A stretch of DNA of 64,000 bases from Chloroflexota bacterium (GCA_004295045.1 SHND01000059.1:291370-355369), one strand, 5' to 3'. Shown: positions 1-9,019, counted from the first letter of the stretch. Numbers and translations: made by a program. The notes: generated by a model not told the origin, from the letters alone.

Positions 1-914
1 ACGCTCAAGCCGAACGATTCATTTTTACACGTATGCACGTACACATCACTTGCGCCGTACAGCGCAGGCAATTCCTCATCGGGAATAAAGCCGGTAAAGT
101 GCACTCTCTCTGCAAGACCGAGTTCGCGCACAAGCGCTTGCAGCGCGTCCTTTTCGGGACCCGCACCGACGACGAGCGCGATTGCATTTGGCATGTTCAA
201 TTCTGCGAACGCGCGGAGAAACAAATCAATGCGTTTGCGCGGATGAAGAAAATTAACTGTCAGCAAAATAAATTTGTCCTGAAGCGCGTATTGGGTGCGC
301 ACGCGTTCAATTTGTGCGAGCGAGGGAATTGCGAAATCGGCGCCATGTGTGATGACCGTCGCGTCGCGCCCGTACGCGACGCGCAAACGCGTCGCGCCAA
401 AGTGACTGTTCGCCAAGAGCGCATCGGCGCGCCGCGCCATCCAACGATCAAGGTGTTTGTACAAACCGAACAACGGACGCGCGAGCGTTCCGCTAAAACC
501 CATCCGCGTTGTCACTGCATCCGCGTCATCATAAATAAAACGCGGCGGCTCGTAACAAAAATACAATTTCGGCGCGCGCCATTTTTTGCGGAAAGATGAC
601 CAGGCGAGCGCGGGCAAGCTCGGCGGACCGAAAAACGTGATGGCGTCCGCATCTTTTGGAATATATTTCAGCAGCTGCGCCGCCGCCAGATATTCGAACG
701 GCGCGTTGAGATAATGATTCTTGAAAATTTGGAGCCGCGCGCCGGTCTGGATGAGCTGCACGCGCGGTCCGAGCGCGGGCGCGCAGCTCGCATCGAAATA
801 GTGCGTGAGCAAGGTAACGGGCGCGCCGAGTTGGGTCGTGTAGCTGGCGAGGCGAAGAATGAGACGCTCTGCGCCGGAAAGCTTGTTAAGGCGGGGATAG
901 ACAAAATAAATCAT
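1..914 (-). CDS. GT4-family glycosyltransferase, C-terminus cut by window edge
   Basis: This gene reads from an ATG at 914 to the left edge, giving 304 codons without a stop. The N-terminus (MIYFVYPRLNKLSGAER) fits the start of a GT-B glycosyltransferase, with a loop that would bind the acceptor or phosphate. Further on come an acceptor-domain segment (YEPPRFIYDD), ANSHFGATRLR, the donor-domain strand ILLTVNFLHPRKRID, VVGAGPEKDAL, and the start of the E-x7-E motif (NESFGLSV) at the edge. This order is typical of GT4 retaining transferases that add sugars to glycolipids or surface polysaccharides. The donor and acceptor cannot be told. It has its own candidate promoter just upstream, so it is probably not only read through from the kinase gene. 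The rest of the gene lies outside the window. Confidence 0.85.
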   Translation of the reverse strand, partial: MIYFVYPRLNKLSGAERLILRLASYTTQLGAPVTLLTHYFDASCAPALGPRVQLIQTGARLQIFKNHYLNAPFEYLAAAQLLKYIPKDADAITFFGPPSLPALAWSSFRKKWRAPKLYFCYEPPRFIYDDADAVTTRMGFSGTLARPLFGLYKHLDRWMARRADALLANSHFGATRLRVAYGRDATVITHGADFAIPSLAQIERVRTQYALQDKFILLTVNFLHPRKRIDLFLRAFAELNMPNAIALVVGAGPEKDALQALVRELGLAERVHFTGFIPDEELPALYGASDVYVHTCKNESFGLS

Positions 915-937
915 CGCTGAAACGTTCAGCGATGATT
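909..937. other. Hairpin over the start codon of the GT4 gene
   Basis: Twelve-base arms at 909-920 and 926-937 pair perfectly around a 5-base loop, and the left arm contains the GT4 start codon. A transcript from the local promoter would begin near 928 and could not form the whole hairpin. Read-through RNA from the upstream kinase gene could form it, which would hide the start codon. Confidence 0.5.
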
Positions 938-963
938 ATAACCTATCCAACATGAGACACGAA
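935..963 (-). promoter_or_regulatory. Candidate promoter of the GT4 gene
   Basis: On the minus strand a perfect TATAAT (935-940) lies 17 bases from a weak -35, TTCGTG (958-963). The predicted start near 928 leaves a leader of only about 14 nt. Confidence 0.5.
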
Positions 964-982
964 TTCCGCCGTCCGCGCAAGT

Positions 983-3900
983 TTATGGCGGCAAAGTTTC
1001 AGCGCGCTGCGCGGGCGGAGGCAAATTGCCGGCGCTGCGTCGGAGTGTAATCGTAAAAGTGGTTCCGTGCTTGGCATCGCTCTCTACGCGAATGTCGCCG
1101 CCCATCTCGTTCAATTTTGTGCGCACCAGCCAGAGTCCCAAGCCGCTGCCGGGTTTGTCAGAATGACCGCGCTGCCAACGTTCAAACAGATGTGCCAAAA
1201 CTTCGGGCGGAATTAGTTCGCCGCGATTGTGAATGGAAAGTAGCACTTCGTGTGGCAAAGGACACTCGGCGCGGATGGAAATGACGGAACGCGGTGCGGC
1301 GTACTTGACGGCATTGTTGAGCAAATTCTCCAACACAACGTTCAGCCGATGCGGGTCTGCGCGCACAAGGTCAAACTCGCCGCGTACGTTAAAGCGCGGC
1401 TTGGGTTTACTGGCGCGCAATAATTTTAGCCGATGTTCAAGCGCTTGCTCCAAATTGATTTCCGTTTCCATCACCTGTTCGTGTTTGCCTTCGCGTTGGA
1501 AGGTCTTGAAGCGTTTATGGAAGACTTCGAAATCGTTCGCGGTCTCTCCAATCAACTGCGCATATTGCGCGCGGAGCTCGACGTCCAGATCGTTGCGCCG
1601 CAGCTCGCGCGCAGAAGTGATCATCACACTCAATTTGTTGGCGAGCTCGTGCGCAACTTCGTTGAAAAAATCTACGCGCTCACGTTCACTCTCCAATTCC
1701 TCGCTGCGTTCCCAAAATGCCAGCACTGCGCCGCGCACTTGCCCGGTGCGATCGCGCAATGGAGTTGCCACTTCGCGCAAGACAAGTTCGCGCCCGCTCG
1801 GATGCGCAAGATAACGCGGGGCGACCGAAAAACGCATTTCGTTGTCCGCCATTGCTTCAAGGATCAGAAAATCTTCGCGGCGCGTTTTGCCAACGCGCGG
1901 TCCGTCCACATGCCAAAGTTTGCCTTTCATCTCTTCGGCAGTAAAACTTGTAATTTCTTGTGCCTTGCGATTCCACGAAAGAATCTCCCCTTCGAGGTTC
2001 GTCACCAGCACGCCGCTGAACACACTGTCGAGAATGACTTGGAGCTCGTCGCTTTTTTGGGCAGCCATTTCCATCTGCTGCACATTGGATAACGCCAGCG
2101 CGAACGTGTTGCCCAGCGCTTCGCCGAATTGAATTTCGGACTTGTCCCATACATGCGGTTTGTCGTGAAAGAGGGTCAAGAATCCTGTGACGCGATCCTT
2201 GGCAATCATCGGGATCATCAAAAGCGAACAGAATCCTTCTTGTAAATGGCGTTGCGCCCAATGCGCCGGCACATCCGCCGACGCGATGTCATTCAGCACG
2301 AGCGATTTTTTCTGAAGCAAAATGCCCTTCAAGTACGAATTCACAGGAATCTTGTGATTGCGCGTTGCGGGTTGGGCATAGCCATAGCTGGCGCCTTCGG
2401 TCAAATAGCCATCCTGCACCAAACGCACACTGCCCGCGCGCACGTTCAGTATTTTGCAAATGCGTTCGACCGCTGCCTGTTGGAGAGCCGGGCTATCGTG
2501 AATGGTACCGCACCACAGACTGAATTCAGAGGCACGCGTCAGATTTTGAATTTGACGGTTCTGCGCGCGCACCAGCCGCGCATTGGCGAATGCCATTGCC
2601 AATTGATTGGCAGCCATATGCCCCAGCTGTTTTTCGTCTTCGGTAAAAACATGCGGACGCTTGAAGGTAAAACTCAAGACGCCGATATCTTGGTGGGCGG
2701 TCACGAGCGGGACCAACAGACCCGCTTGGGCGTTGTGAAAAGTTTGGCGCTTTTTCAAATCCTCATCGTACTTGAACGGATGCTCCGCATCGATGACGAA
2801 TGGGACTTTGTTGGCAATGATTTGCATTATCCACGCACTGGAGGGCGGGGGCTGCAACGGATAATATTCATCCGTTGAATTTCGAATCGCTAAAATTTGA
2901 TCGCCCTCCATCAAGACGAGACTCACCATATCGGCATTGAACAAATCCCTGCCCGCGCTCATGGTCAAGTCAATGATTGCTTGTTCGTCCGGTATCGTCA
3001 CCGCAATCTCGTTGAACTGTGCCAGCTGTGCGAGAGCGTGGACACGCGTCTCTAATTGATTCAACAGCTGCACATTGTCCAGCACACCCGCAATCTGCTG
3101 CGCATACGTTTCAATCAAGCGTATTTCGTTCGGCTGCCACTTGCGTGGTTTGTATTGACTGACGAACAAGATGCCCAGAGTTTTGTTGCGCGCGACGATA
3201 GGCACACCAATATCCGCCACGACGTCATACTTTTCCAAGCTGGCGCGATGGACTGCATCGCGCGCGTCGCGCGCGCGATCATTGACGACGATTTTTTGAA
3301 AATGCTCAATGACGGGCTTGTGATAAAGTTCAATCGGATACTTGAGATCTGCCCAGCGGTCGTGCAATTCGGTGACCACGCGAAAATGGTCGCCCTCGAT
3401 CAAATGAAAACCAACGTAATCAGCGCGCAGGACACGCCGCAATTCATTGGCGGCTTGGGGCAGGGCGTTTTCGGGCGAGCGGCTGGAGGCGATCAATGCC
3501 GCGCTGCGCTGCAGCGTGCTCAGCTCTTTGACGCGCAATTGTGATTCGCGCAAGAGGCGCGCGTTGGTGAGCGCGCTGGCGACTTGTTGGGCAAACGTTT
3601 TCGCCAGATTGATTTGCGCCGCGCTCCAATTGTAAGCGCGCCGCTGCGAAATGTACATGATGCCGAGCGCTTGTCGCCCGGCGACAAGCGGCACACCCAA
3701 ATCGGCAATGATCCCGTAACGCGCCAGAAATTCTTGTTGGCGCGGATGGACGGCATCTTGGTCGCGGTCATTCACGCGAATCGTATCGAGTTCCTCCAAG
3801 ATGCGGTATTGATGCGGCAGAATTGGCAGTGTGCGCGGCGCTTCCGTAGGATGAGATTCGGCGATGAGGTGCAGCACTTCGCCCTCGCGCAAATGAAAGC

Positions 3901-5455
3901 TGACGTAATCCGCAGGCACGACATGGGCGATTTCGTCGGCGATCACCGGCAGTGCATCGTCGGGCAGAAGCGCCGTACTGATCAAACGCCCCGCTTGGGC
4001 GAGCGATTCCAATTCGCGGACTTGTTGATGAATTTCATCCAGGAGACGTTTGTTCTCGAGGGCATAGGCGATTTGCTGCGCAAAGGTTTGAAGGAGCTGC
4101 GTTTCGCCAGCCGACCAGTCGCGCGGCTCGTCTTGATTCACGAACAAGAGTCCCAGTGGAGTAGAATGCGCAAAGAGCCGCACCCCCAACGCGGCGCGCA
4201 TGTTCAATTGCTTTAGAATCGCGCGCTGCTGTGCGTCCACCTCGCGCGCGTCGACGTTATTTACGATCAAGGGGATTTCCGATTCGAGCAGCGCGCGTTC
4301 GTACGGCGCGATCGGAAACGTGTCCCGCGTCTCGCGAGTGTCAGAGGCAGTCACAATTTCGAAATGATCGTGGCGGAGGAGATGCAGCACAACGTACGTT
4401 GCATGCAAAATTTGACAGATTTTGCGCGCCACTTGTGGCAGGGTCTCTTCGGCGCGCGGCGCGTATTGAATCATGCGCCCAATTTGCATCACGGCTTGCA
4501 TTTGCTGAACTTGCAGCTGCATTTCGCGCGTGTGCTGCTCGAAATTGTGCTGCGTTTGCAGCTGTGCTGTGATATCGCGAAAGAGCCCCTGCATGCCGGT
4601 AATATTTCCTTGTGCGTCGCGTATAGTGCGGACCGTTTGGCGAATGGTTCGGATTTCCCCATCGCTGGCGCGCACGCGCAGGACAAAATCGCGCACAAAA
4701 CCGTCGCGGTTCGCCAACTGGCGTAAAGCGTGCAAGCCCTCAATATCAATATCGCTGAGCTCGTCAAGCCGTTTTCCGCGCACTTGGTCGAGCGGGCGTT
4801 TTAGGGTGCGGAGCGCCGCTTCATTGGCGACAAGGATTCTGCCTTCCGTATCCGTTTGCCAATATCCATCTTCGACCTGATTCAGAAAATCAAAAAGCCA
4901 ATCGTCCCGCGCGCGCAATTTCTCCAGCGCCAAGATTCGCTTCAAAGCAATGCCCACGTGCTTGCCAATGCGTTCGATCAAGTCGGGCGGCGCCTGAAAT
5001 GCTTCCCACTCTTTTTGAACTTCGGGATGTGAATCGCCTGCAAGCGCAATGATGCCGACATTTGCTTGTGCCAGCTTGAGCGGAAGAAAGAGAGGCGCGG
5101 TGAATTTATGCGCCGCCAAACGTTTCCGTACGGCGCTCATGAGCGGCTCGAGTCCATCCGCCGAATTGAAAAGCGTAAAAAATTCAGTGGGCAACTTGAG
5201 CGCGCGCAGCTCGCGCTGCAGATCGGGAGGCACGCGAAGCGGCTGAATCAAACGCAGCTGCGATGATTCGCTATCGCAAATCAGAAAAAATCCGAGATGG
5301 AATGGAAAGAGGAGATGTAACGTATCGAGACAATAGGAGGTGAGCTCTTCGAGCGACTCGCTCGCGTTCGCCGCGCTGACAATCTCGAGCAAGCGCGCGT
5401 CGGCTGCGGCTTGATCCTCATTGTCAAAGAATGCGGGGAAGGTTTCGTGAAGCAT
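983..5455 (-). CDS. Cytosolic hybrid sensor histidine kinase with six GAF and two PAS domains
   Basis: The 1490-residue protein has no membrane segment or signal peptide, so it should sense signals inside the cell. The order appears to be GAF (about 20-175), PAS (185-300), four GAF repeats (325-985), a further GAF (990-1145), PAS (1155-1270), a dimerisation/phosphoacceptor helix and an ATPase domain (about 1370-1475). The H-box is unusual, HELANKLSVM, with the expected His followed by Glu. The N-box is ENLLNNAVKYA and the G-box is GSGLGLWLVR. GAF repeats share the pattern GV.L...LGILFVSQ, suggesting internal duplication. No response regulator is adjacent, so the partner must be elsewhere. The start at 5455 has an AGAGG ribosome site five bases upstream. 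The signal is unknown; GAF domains often bind small molecules, haem or chromophores. Confidence 0.9.
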   Translation of the reverse strand: MLHETFPAFFDNEDQAAADARLLEIVSAANASESLEELTSYCLDTLHLLFPFHLGFFLICDSESSQLRLIQPLRVPPDLQRELRALKLPTEFFTLFNSADGLEPLMSAVRKRLAAHKFTAPLFLPLKLAQANVGIIALAGDSHPEVQKEWEAFQAPPDLIERIGKHVGIALKRILALEKLRARDDWLFDFLNQVEDGYWQTDTEGRILVANEAALRTLKRPLDQVRGKRLDELSDIDIEGLHALRQLANRDGFVRDFVLRVRASDGEIRTIRQTVRTIRDAQGNITGMQGLFRDITAQLQTQHNFEQHTREMQLQVQQMQAVMQIGRMIQYAPRAEETLPQVARKICQILHATYVVLHLLRHDHFEIVTASDTRETRDTFPIAPYERALLESEIPLIVNNVDAREVDAQQRAILKQLNMRAALGVRLFAHSTPLGLLFVNQDEPRDWSAGETQLLQTFAQQIAYALENKRLLDEIHQQVRELESLAQAGRLISTALLPDDALPVIADEIAHVVPADYVSFHLREGEVLHLIAESHPTEAPRTLPILPHQYRILEELDTIRVNDRDQDAVHPRQQEFLARYGIIADLGVPLVAGRQALGIMYISQRRAYNWSAAQINLAKTFAQQVASALTNARLLRESQLRVKELSTLQRSAALIASSRSPENALPQAANELRRVLRADYVGFHLIEGDHFRVVTELHDRWADLKYPIELYHKPVIEHFQKIVVNDRARDARDAVHRASLEKYDVVADIGVPIVARNKTLGILFVSQYKPRKWQPNEIRLIETYAQQIAGVLDNVQLLNQLETRVHALAQLAQFNEIAVTIPDEQAIIDLTMSAGRDLFNADMVSLVLMEGDQILAIRNSTDEYYPLQPPPSSAWIMQIIANKVPFVIDAEHPFKYDEDLKKRQTFHNAQAGLLVPLVTAHQDIGVLSFTFKRPHVFTEDEKQLGHMAANQLAMAFANARLVRAQNRQIQNLTRASEFSLWCGTIHDSPALQQAAVERICKILNVRAGSVRLVQDGYLTEGASYGYAQPATRNHKIPVNSYLKGILLQKKSLVLNDIASADVPAHWAQRHLQEGFCSLLMIPMIAKDRVTGFLTLFHDKPHVWDKSEIQFGEALGNTFALALSNVQQMEMAAQKSDELQVILDSVFSGVLVTNLEGEILSWNRKAQEITSFTAEEMKGKLWHVDGPRVGKTRREDFLILEAMADNEMRFSVAPRYLAHPSGRELVLREVATPLRDRTGQVRGAVLAFWERSEELESERERVDFFNEVAHELANKLSVMITSARELRRNDLDVELRAQYAQLIGETANDFEVFHKRFKTFQREGKHEQVMETEINLEQALEHRLKLLRASKPKPRFNVRGEFDLVRADPHRLNVVLENLLNNAVKYAAPRSVISIRAECPLPHEVLLSIHNRGELIPPEVLAHLFERWQRGHSDKPGSGLGLWLVRTKLNEMGGDIRVESDAKHGTTFTITLRRSAGNLPPPAQRAETLPP

Positions 5456-5619
5456 GGCGACCTCTGAATGGACTAAAGATGCTGTTCTGCGCTATCCTAA
5501 ATGGTTTATCACCGCACCGTCCTTTGCTTTCGGCAAATGCTTGTTTCGCGCAATTTCGGCAAGAAGGTGTGTTTTCATCAATCGCAGCAAACTTGGTAAC
5601 TGATGTTACGCTGTGGTAG

Positions 5620-5638
5620 GACAAATTTCAAATTTGTC
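5620..5638. repeat. Short perfect palindrome, AT-rich
   Basis: GACAAATTT and AAATTTGTC flank a single central C. The core resembles the much longer inverted repeat at 23726-23772, so the two may belong to one dispersed family. Confidence 0.6.
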
Positions 5639-5713
5639 GTACGTTTGTGCGCTGTTTTTAGGAAAAGTGCGTAACGTGAGTTGGTAACGCAGGTAGAGAT
5701 TATATCATGTGTT

Positions 5714-5732
5714 CGGCGATTGGAAATCGCCG
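5714..5732. repeat. Short perfect palindrome, CGGCGATT type
   Basis: CGGCGATT and AATCGCCG flank GGA. The element sits about 75 bp after the AT-rich palindrome in the same gap and looks like a dispersed intergenic repeat. A terminator is less likely because no T-run follows. Confidence 0.55.
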
Positions 5733-5835
5733 TCTAAAGAAAACGGGCAAAGCGGCGCATATTAGCTCTTTGCCGCCACGCGCATTTGCGTAATGAAAAC
5801 TCTATTGCATGCACCTCGCGCAAATCTAAATGCTA

Positions 5836-5863
5836 TTGTCGAAAGTCGCGCTTGTGATAGAAT
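5836..5863 (+). promoter_or_regulatory. Candidate promoter of holB
   Basis: TTGTCG (5836-5841) and TAGAAT (5858-5863) are spaced by 16 bases. The predicted start near 5870 lies about 4 bases before the chosen ATG at 5874, so the mRNA may be leaderless. The same hexamers occur before the toxin-antitoxin genes. Confidence 0.55.
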
Positions 5864-5873
5864 CGGCGGCGGA

Positions 5874-6923
5874 ATGAAAAGTAACGAACGGTGGGGCATT
5901 GTCGGACATACGTGGGCGGTCGAATCGCTGGAACATGCAATTCGAACGCAGCGCGCCGCGCACGCCTTTTTGATCACCGGACCGCATAGTGTGGGGAAAA
6001 CGACGCTGGCGCGCGCGTTGGCAAAGCGTTTGTTGTGTATGAACGAGAATGCGCCGTGCGGCGAATGCCGCGCCTGTGTGAAGAATGCCAAGGGCGTTCA
6101 TCCCGACGTGATGCTGCTGGAAGGGGTGCCGTCGCGCGAGTTTTACGTGAAAAATGGTTCGACGGCGCCGCCGCGCAAAAATGATCGCGAGAAACGTATT
6201 TTGTTGGTAGACCAAATGCGCGAGATGGAAAAATGGTTGTCCACCGCGCCCTTTGAGGCAAAGTATAAAATCGGCATCGTGCGCCGCTTTGAGGACGCGA
6301 ACGAAGAGGCGCAGAACGCGTTTTTGAAAACGCTCGAAGAACCGCCCGCGTACGCGATCCTGATTCTCACCGCGCAAGATGCGGGACTTTTGCTGCCGAC
6401 CATTGTGTCGCGGAGTCAACCGCTCGCGCTGCGTCCGTTGTCCGCCGAAACGGTCGAGCACGCGCTGGTGGAAAAATGGAACGCGAATTCTGCGGACGCG
6501 CAATTGCTGGCGCGCCTTTCGAGCGGACGATTGGGTTGGGCGGTGCGCGCGTTGAACGCGCCGAACGTTTTGGAAACGCGCCGCGAAGCGTTGGACGCGC
6601 TGAACGCGTTGGTGCAAGAAGGACGCGCGGAACGCATCACGCGCGCGGAAAAATTGTCCAAAGATTCAGCCGCGCTGCCGCAAATGTTGGAAACGTGGCA
6701 AATGTGGTGGCGTGATCTTTTGCTGCTGTCGTCCGAACAAAACGCGCAGGTGACGAACGTGGATTACATGAACGCGCTGCAAGCGCAGGCGCAGCAATTT
6801 TCCATCGAGGATATTCAACGCGCGTTGAATGCCACACGCAGCGCGGCGCGACAGTTGGCGCAGAATGTGAACGCGCGTTTGGTGACCGAAGTGCTGGCGT
6901 TGAATCTGCCGCGCATCGAATGA
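5874..6923 (+). CDS. holB: DNA polymerase III delta' subunit
   Basis: This 349-residue protein is the clamp-loader subunit that helps open and load the sliding clamp onto DNA. Seen in the sequence are a P-loop (GPHSVGKT, residues 36-43), four zinc-ligand cysteines (55, 62, 65, 68 in CMNENAPCGECRAC), the sensor region KTLEEPPAYAILILT and SRSQPL in the position of the SRC motif. An upstream ATG at 5793 is in frame, but the family start is MKSNERWGIVGH. The promoter at 5836-5863 would put transcription downstream of 5793, so 5874 is chosen. The C-terminal collar domain is complete. A bidirectional terminator lies at 7024-7053. The gene stands alone between the kinase and the tRNA cluster. Confidence 0.93.
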   Translation: MKSNERWGIVGHTWAVESLEHAIRTQRAAHAFLITGPHSVGKTTLARALAKRLLCMNENAPCGECRACVKNAKGVHPDVMLLEGVPSREFYVKNGSTAPPRKNDREKRILLVDQMREMEKWLSTAPFEAKYKIGIVRRFEDANEEAQNAFLKTLEEPPAYAILILTAQDAGLLLPTIVSRSQPLALRPLSAETVEHALVEKWNANSADAQLLARLSSGRLGWAVRALNAPNVLETRREALDALNALVQEGRAERITRAEKLSKDSAALPQMLETWQMWWRDLLLLSSEQNAQVTNVDYMNALQAQAQQFSIEDIQRALNATRSAARQLAQNVNARLVTEVLALNLPRIE

Positions 6924-7023
6924 TGTCGAGGCGCAAGAAAAACTTTTGTCGGAACACACTGTCTCAACACGAATACATTGTTGAAAAAACTTGGCAAGCG
7001 TTAAATTTCCAAGCGGAAAAAAG

Positions 7024-7053
7024 AAATGGAGAACGCGTATGCGTTCTCCATTT
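7024..7053. terminator. Bidirectional terminator between holB and the tRNA cluster
   Basis: Thirteen-base arms (7024-7036 and 7041-7053) pair perfectly around GTAT. On the plus strand the run of T ends the holB transcript. On the minus strand the A-rich flank gives a T-run after the tRNA-Met gene. Confidence 0.8.
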
Positions 7054-7057
7054 TTGA

Positions 7058-7129
7058 TGGGCCCGGCAGGGTTCGAACCTGCAACCAAAGCGTTATGAGC
7101 ACTCTGCTCTACCGTTGAGCTACAGGCCC
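7058..7129 (-). tRNA. tRNA with CAT anticodon (elongator Met or Ile2)
   Basis: The minus strand folds as a full cloverleaf. The acceptor stem is GGGCCTG/CGGGCCC, the D-stem GCTC/GAGC, the anticodon loop CTCATAA and the T-arm GCAGG-TTCGAAC-CCTGC. The G1-C72 pair and the absence of three GC pairs at the anticodon stem base argue against initiator tRNA. Elongator Met and lysidine-modified Ile cannot be separated by eye. CCA is not encoded. Confidence 0.9.
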
Positions 7130-7142
7130 CCGAAAAAAAGCG

Positions 7143-7191
7143 CCGAGCGATGAGGAATGAGTAAATTTCTTTCTCAGCACTCATTGCTCGG
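7143..7191. repeat. Imperfect inverted repeat between tRNA genes
   Basis: Arms 7143-7154 and 7180-7191 match at 11 of 12 positions (CCGAGCGATGAG against CTCATTGCTCGG). The interior repeats GATGAG/CTCAGCA-like words. It looks like a dispersed repeat placed between tRNA-Met and tRNA-Gly. Confidence 0.5.
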
Positions 7192-7210
7192 TCCTCAGCA
7201 CTGCACTCAG

Positions 7211-7281
7211 AGCGGGAGACGGGAATCGGACCCGCTTCGCTAGCTTGGAAGGCTAGAGCATTACCATTATGCTACTCCCGC
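7211..7281 (-). tRNA. tRNA-Gly (TCC)
   Basis: The cloverleaf on the minus strand has acceptor GCGGGAG/CTCCCGC, anticodon arm CTAGC-CTTCCAA-GCTAG and T-loop TCCGATT. The discriminator is T, as usual for glycine tRNA. CCA is not encoded. Confidence 0.93.
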
Positions 7282-7285
7282 GTTT

Positions 7286-7320
7286 CAAATCAGAAATCGA
7301 AAATCAAAATTCAAAAATTG
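7286..7320. repeat. AT-rich AATCAGAAATC-type repeat between tRNA-Gly and tRNA-Pro
   Basis: The gap between the two tRNA genes consists almost wholly of AATCAGAAATCGAAAATC-like words. The same words occur inside glycosyltransferase genes at 10281-10303, 10591-10623 and 15141-15180. Confidence 0.6.
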
Positions 7321-7324
7321 TTTG

Positions 7325-7398
<74 letters not shown>

Positions 7399-7507
7399 AG
7401 TTTATTAAAGGTGCGACTGTCTGCAACGGCGACGAGTATAGCGCGGATTGCCGCGAGCGTCAAGAAAAAACGCGCAGCAGTTGAGGCAAAGTTAAAAGGG
7501 CGCCATG

Positions 7508-7545
7508 AAAAAAGCGCAGAGTGGGATCATCCACTCTGTGCTTTT
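7508..7545 (-). terminator. Rho-independent terminator of the secreted-protein genes
   Basis: Fifteen-base arms (7510-7524 and 7531-7545) pair with one G-T around GATCAT. On the minus strand a run of six T follows the stem. It sits about 100 bp past the stop of the gene ending at 7643. The remaining bases to 7642 hold nothing I can name. Confidence 0.8.
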
Positions 7546-7642
7546 GTAAACCATCTTTGTCCAATGATTCTTTCTGACTTTTGTCTAATCATTGAATACT
7601 TGTTTGAACTTTCGAGTCCGCGAACAGTTCCGCATAGGTTGC

Positions 7643-8179
7643 TCAACGATAGCCGAACCTTGCGACGACCTTCCCTGTAGTTGCGTTGACAATAACATTT
7701 ACTTCATGGAAGAAATTATGTGTAAATTGCTTTGCAGACCCTGGTAATTCAGCCGGAATTGGGCCATGAGAGGCATATGCCACATTACAGAAACTCACAA
7801 TATAGGCTGGTATGTTTTGATGTAGAAGGTATGCATTTGGATCGTCTTCAGGATCACCATGCGTGTAGTTGTTATTGGTATAAAGAACAAACTGGGTTGC
7901 GATTTTTGTGTTGGCATTTACGGGAACGCCCACCCAATCTGTAGCGGCAGCAACCGCTTGTGCATTGGATATCAAAGGCTGCATTTTGCCAGTTGATTCA
8001 TATACTATTCCAACTGATCGCGGAGGGGCCGCACCACAATCCGCAATAACATTGTCAGACTGAGACAGAGTATTGGTTACTCCTATAGTAGCGAAACTTG
8101 TTGCAGCGACAGCTGTGCCCGAAAGAGCGAGCAATGCGATGATAATCGCGCCCCTGAAGCCAAACTTGGCGTATGTCAT
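7643..8179 (-). CDS. Secreted protein of unknown function (178 aa)
   Basis: A clear signal peptide opens the protein (MTYAKFGFRGAIIIALLALSG, likely cut after AVAA). The mature part has no family I recognise. Near its end NATTGKVVARFGYR resembles the closing strand of PepSY-like or peptidase-propeptide folds (NA-TG-V), which is only a weak hint. An AGGAG ribosome site lies six bases before the ATG. It lies 63 bp downstream of another secreted-protein gene in the same direction, and they probably share a transcript ending at the 7508-7545 terminator. Both genes are visibly AT-richer than their neighbours and lie beside a tRNA cluster, which may mean transfer. Confidence 0.75.
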   Translation of the reverse strand: MTYAKFGFRGAIIIALLALSGTAVAATSFATIGVTNTLSQSDNVIADCGAAPPRSVGIVYESTGKMQPLISNAQAVAAATDWVGVPVNANTKIATQFVLYTNNNYTHGDPEDDPNAYLLHQNIPAYIVSFCNVAYASHGPIPAELPGSAKQFTHNFFHEVNVIVNATTGKVVARFGYR

Positions 8180-8242
8180 TTTTTTTCTCCTGTCATTGTC
8201 GGTTATTCAAAGTTGTAACCATTCTAAAAGTATGTGGCCGGT

Positions 8243-9019
8243 TTAGGGCGTTACCGTCCATATCGAAAATGATTGATTCTGTTGTGTCCAACTGATGCCG
8301 TACCGGGTATTGGTATTACCATTCTCATCCTGGTTTATCAAGCTCACACCAGATGGTCTTATCAAACTACAGTTATTGCACGCCTTTATCCAAATATCGT
8401 TAAAGAGAAACTTGCTCGTCGGTGTACCGAACATATTGTCGCCAGGGGTGTGGGTCTCTCCAGACCATTGCGCCCTCCATGAGGCAATAGGTCCCCAATT
8501 CGGATTATTTTTCACAATAAATGGTGTAGTATACGCTGTGCTATCAATCCACATTCTTACTTTTCCACTTTTGCTTTTGTAGACCTCTTCAAGAACATAT
8601 GGGGTATTAATGGGCACCGTGTTTGGGTCATCAAAGAACCCTCTTTCAGAGTTGTCATCACAAGTAGCGCCATTATTCCATTCCCAAAACCTATGCACGT
8701 ATGGTTGGCCAAAGTCCTTCGAAAAACCAGATTGTGCATAGGTTCGACATCCACTACCCGCAAGCAATGCCCAAGTTGAAATGCCTGAATTTGGACTTCC
8801 AGATCCATCTCCACAAAAGATAGGGCGATTTTGAGGAGTTACGACTGCTTTAACATGATACACGGGTCCTCCTGCCGTTGTTGCGCCAGTCCAAGTATAG
8901 AGCAAATCTCCGCATGCAGGATTGGCATTCGCTGTCTGCACCACAAAAAGAATCGGAACTAACATAAGCAGGGCAACGGAGCCCCAAAAAATCACGCTCT
9001 TGAGATTACGACGATGCAT
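8243..9019 (-). CDS. Secreted protein of unknown function (258 aa)
   Basis: An ATG at 9019 gives MHRRNLKSVIFWG followed by a long hydrophobic stretch and QTANANPACG, a classic signal peptide with a cleavage site near ANA. A longer frame begins at 9091, but the GAAAGAG site upstream of 9019 and the signal peptide favour the shorter form. The mature protein is rich in W, N, G and aromatic residues and has several cysteines that could form disulfides (CGD, CRTY, CDDN, CNNC). I do not recognise the family. The pattern looks like an extracellular beta-rich protein. It is probably co-transcribed with the 178-residue secreted protein downstream. Confidence 0.72.
   Translation of the reverse strand: MHRRNLKSVIFWGSVALLMLVPILFVVQTANANPACGDLLYTWTGATTAGGPVYHVKAVVTPQNRPIFCGDGSGSPNSGISTWALLAGSGCRTYAQSGFSKDFGQPYVHRFWEWNNGATCDDNSERGFFDDPNTVPINTPYVLEEVYKSKSGKVRMWIDSTAYTTPFIVKNNPNWGPIASWRAQWSGETHTPGDNMFGTPTSKFLFNDIWIKACNNCSLIRPSGVSLINQDENGNTNTRYGISWTQQNQSFSIWTVTP

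Larger units (their letters stand above)
5456..5835. other. Intergenic region with two short palindromes
   Basis: This non-coding stretch separates the divergent kinase and holB genes. It holds the kinase ribosome site, two short palindromes annotated separately, and imperfect complementary GGCAAAG/CTTTGCC arms near 5747-5775. I see no RNA gene or credible small ORF in it. Confidence 0.5.

Noticed and set aside
5826..6617. Antisense ORF of 263 codons opposite holB
   Set aside because: The sense strand clearly encodes DNA polymerase III delta'; the antisense frame is Arg- and Gln-rich without motifs.
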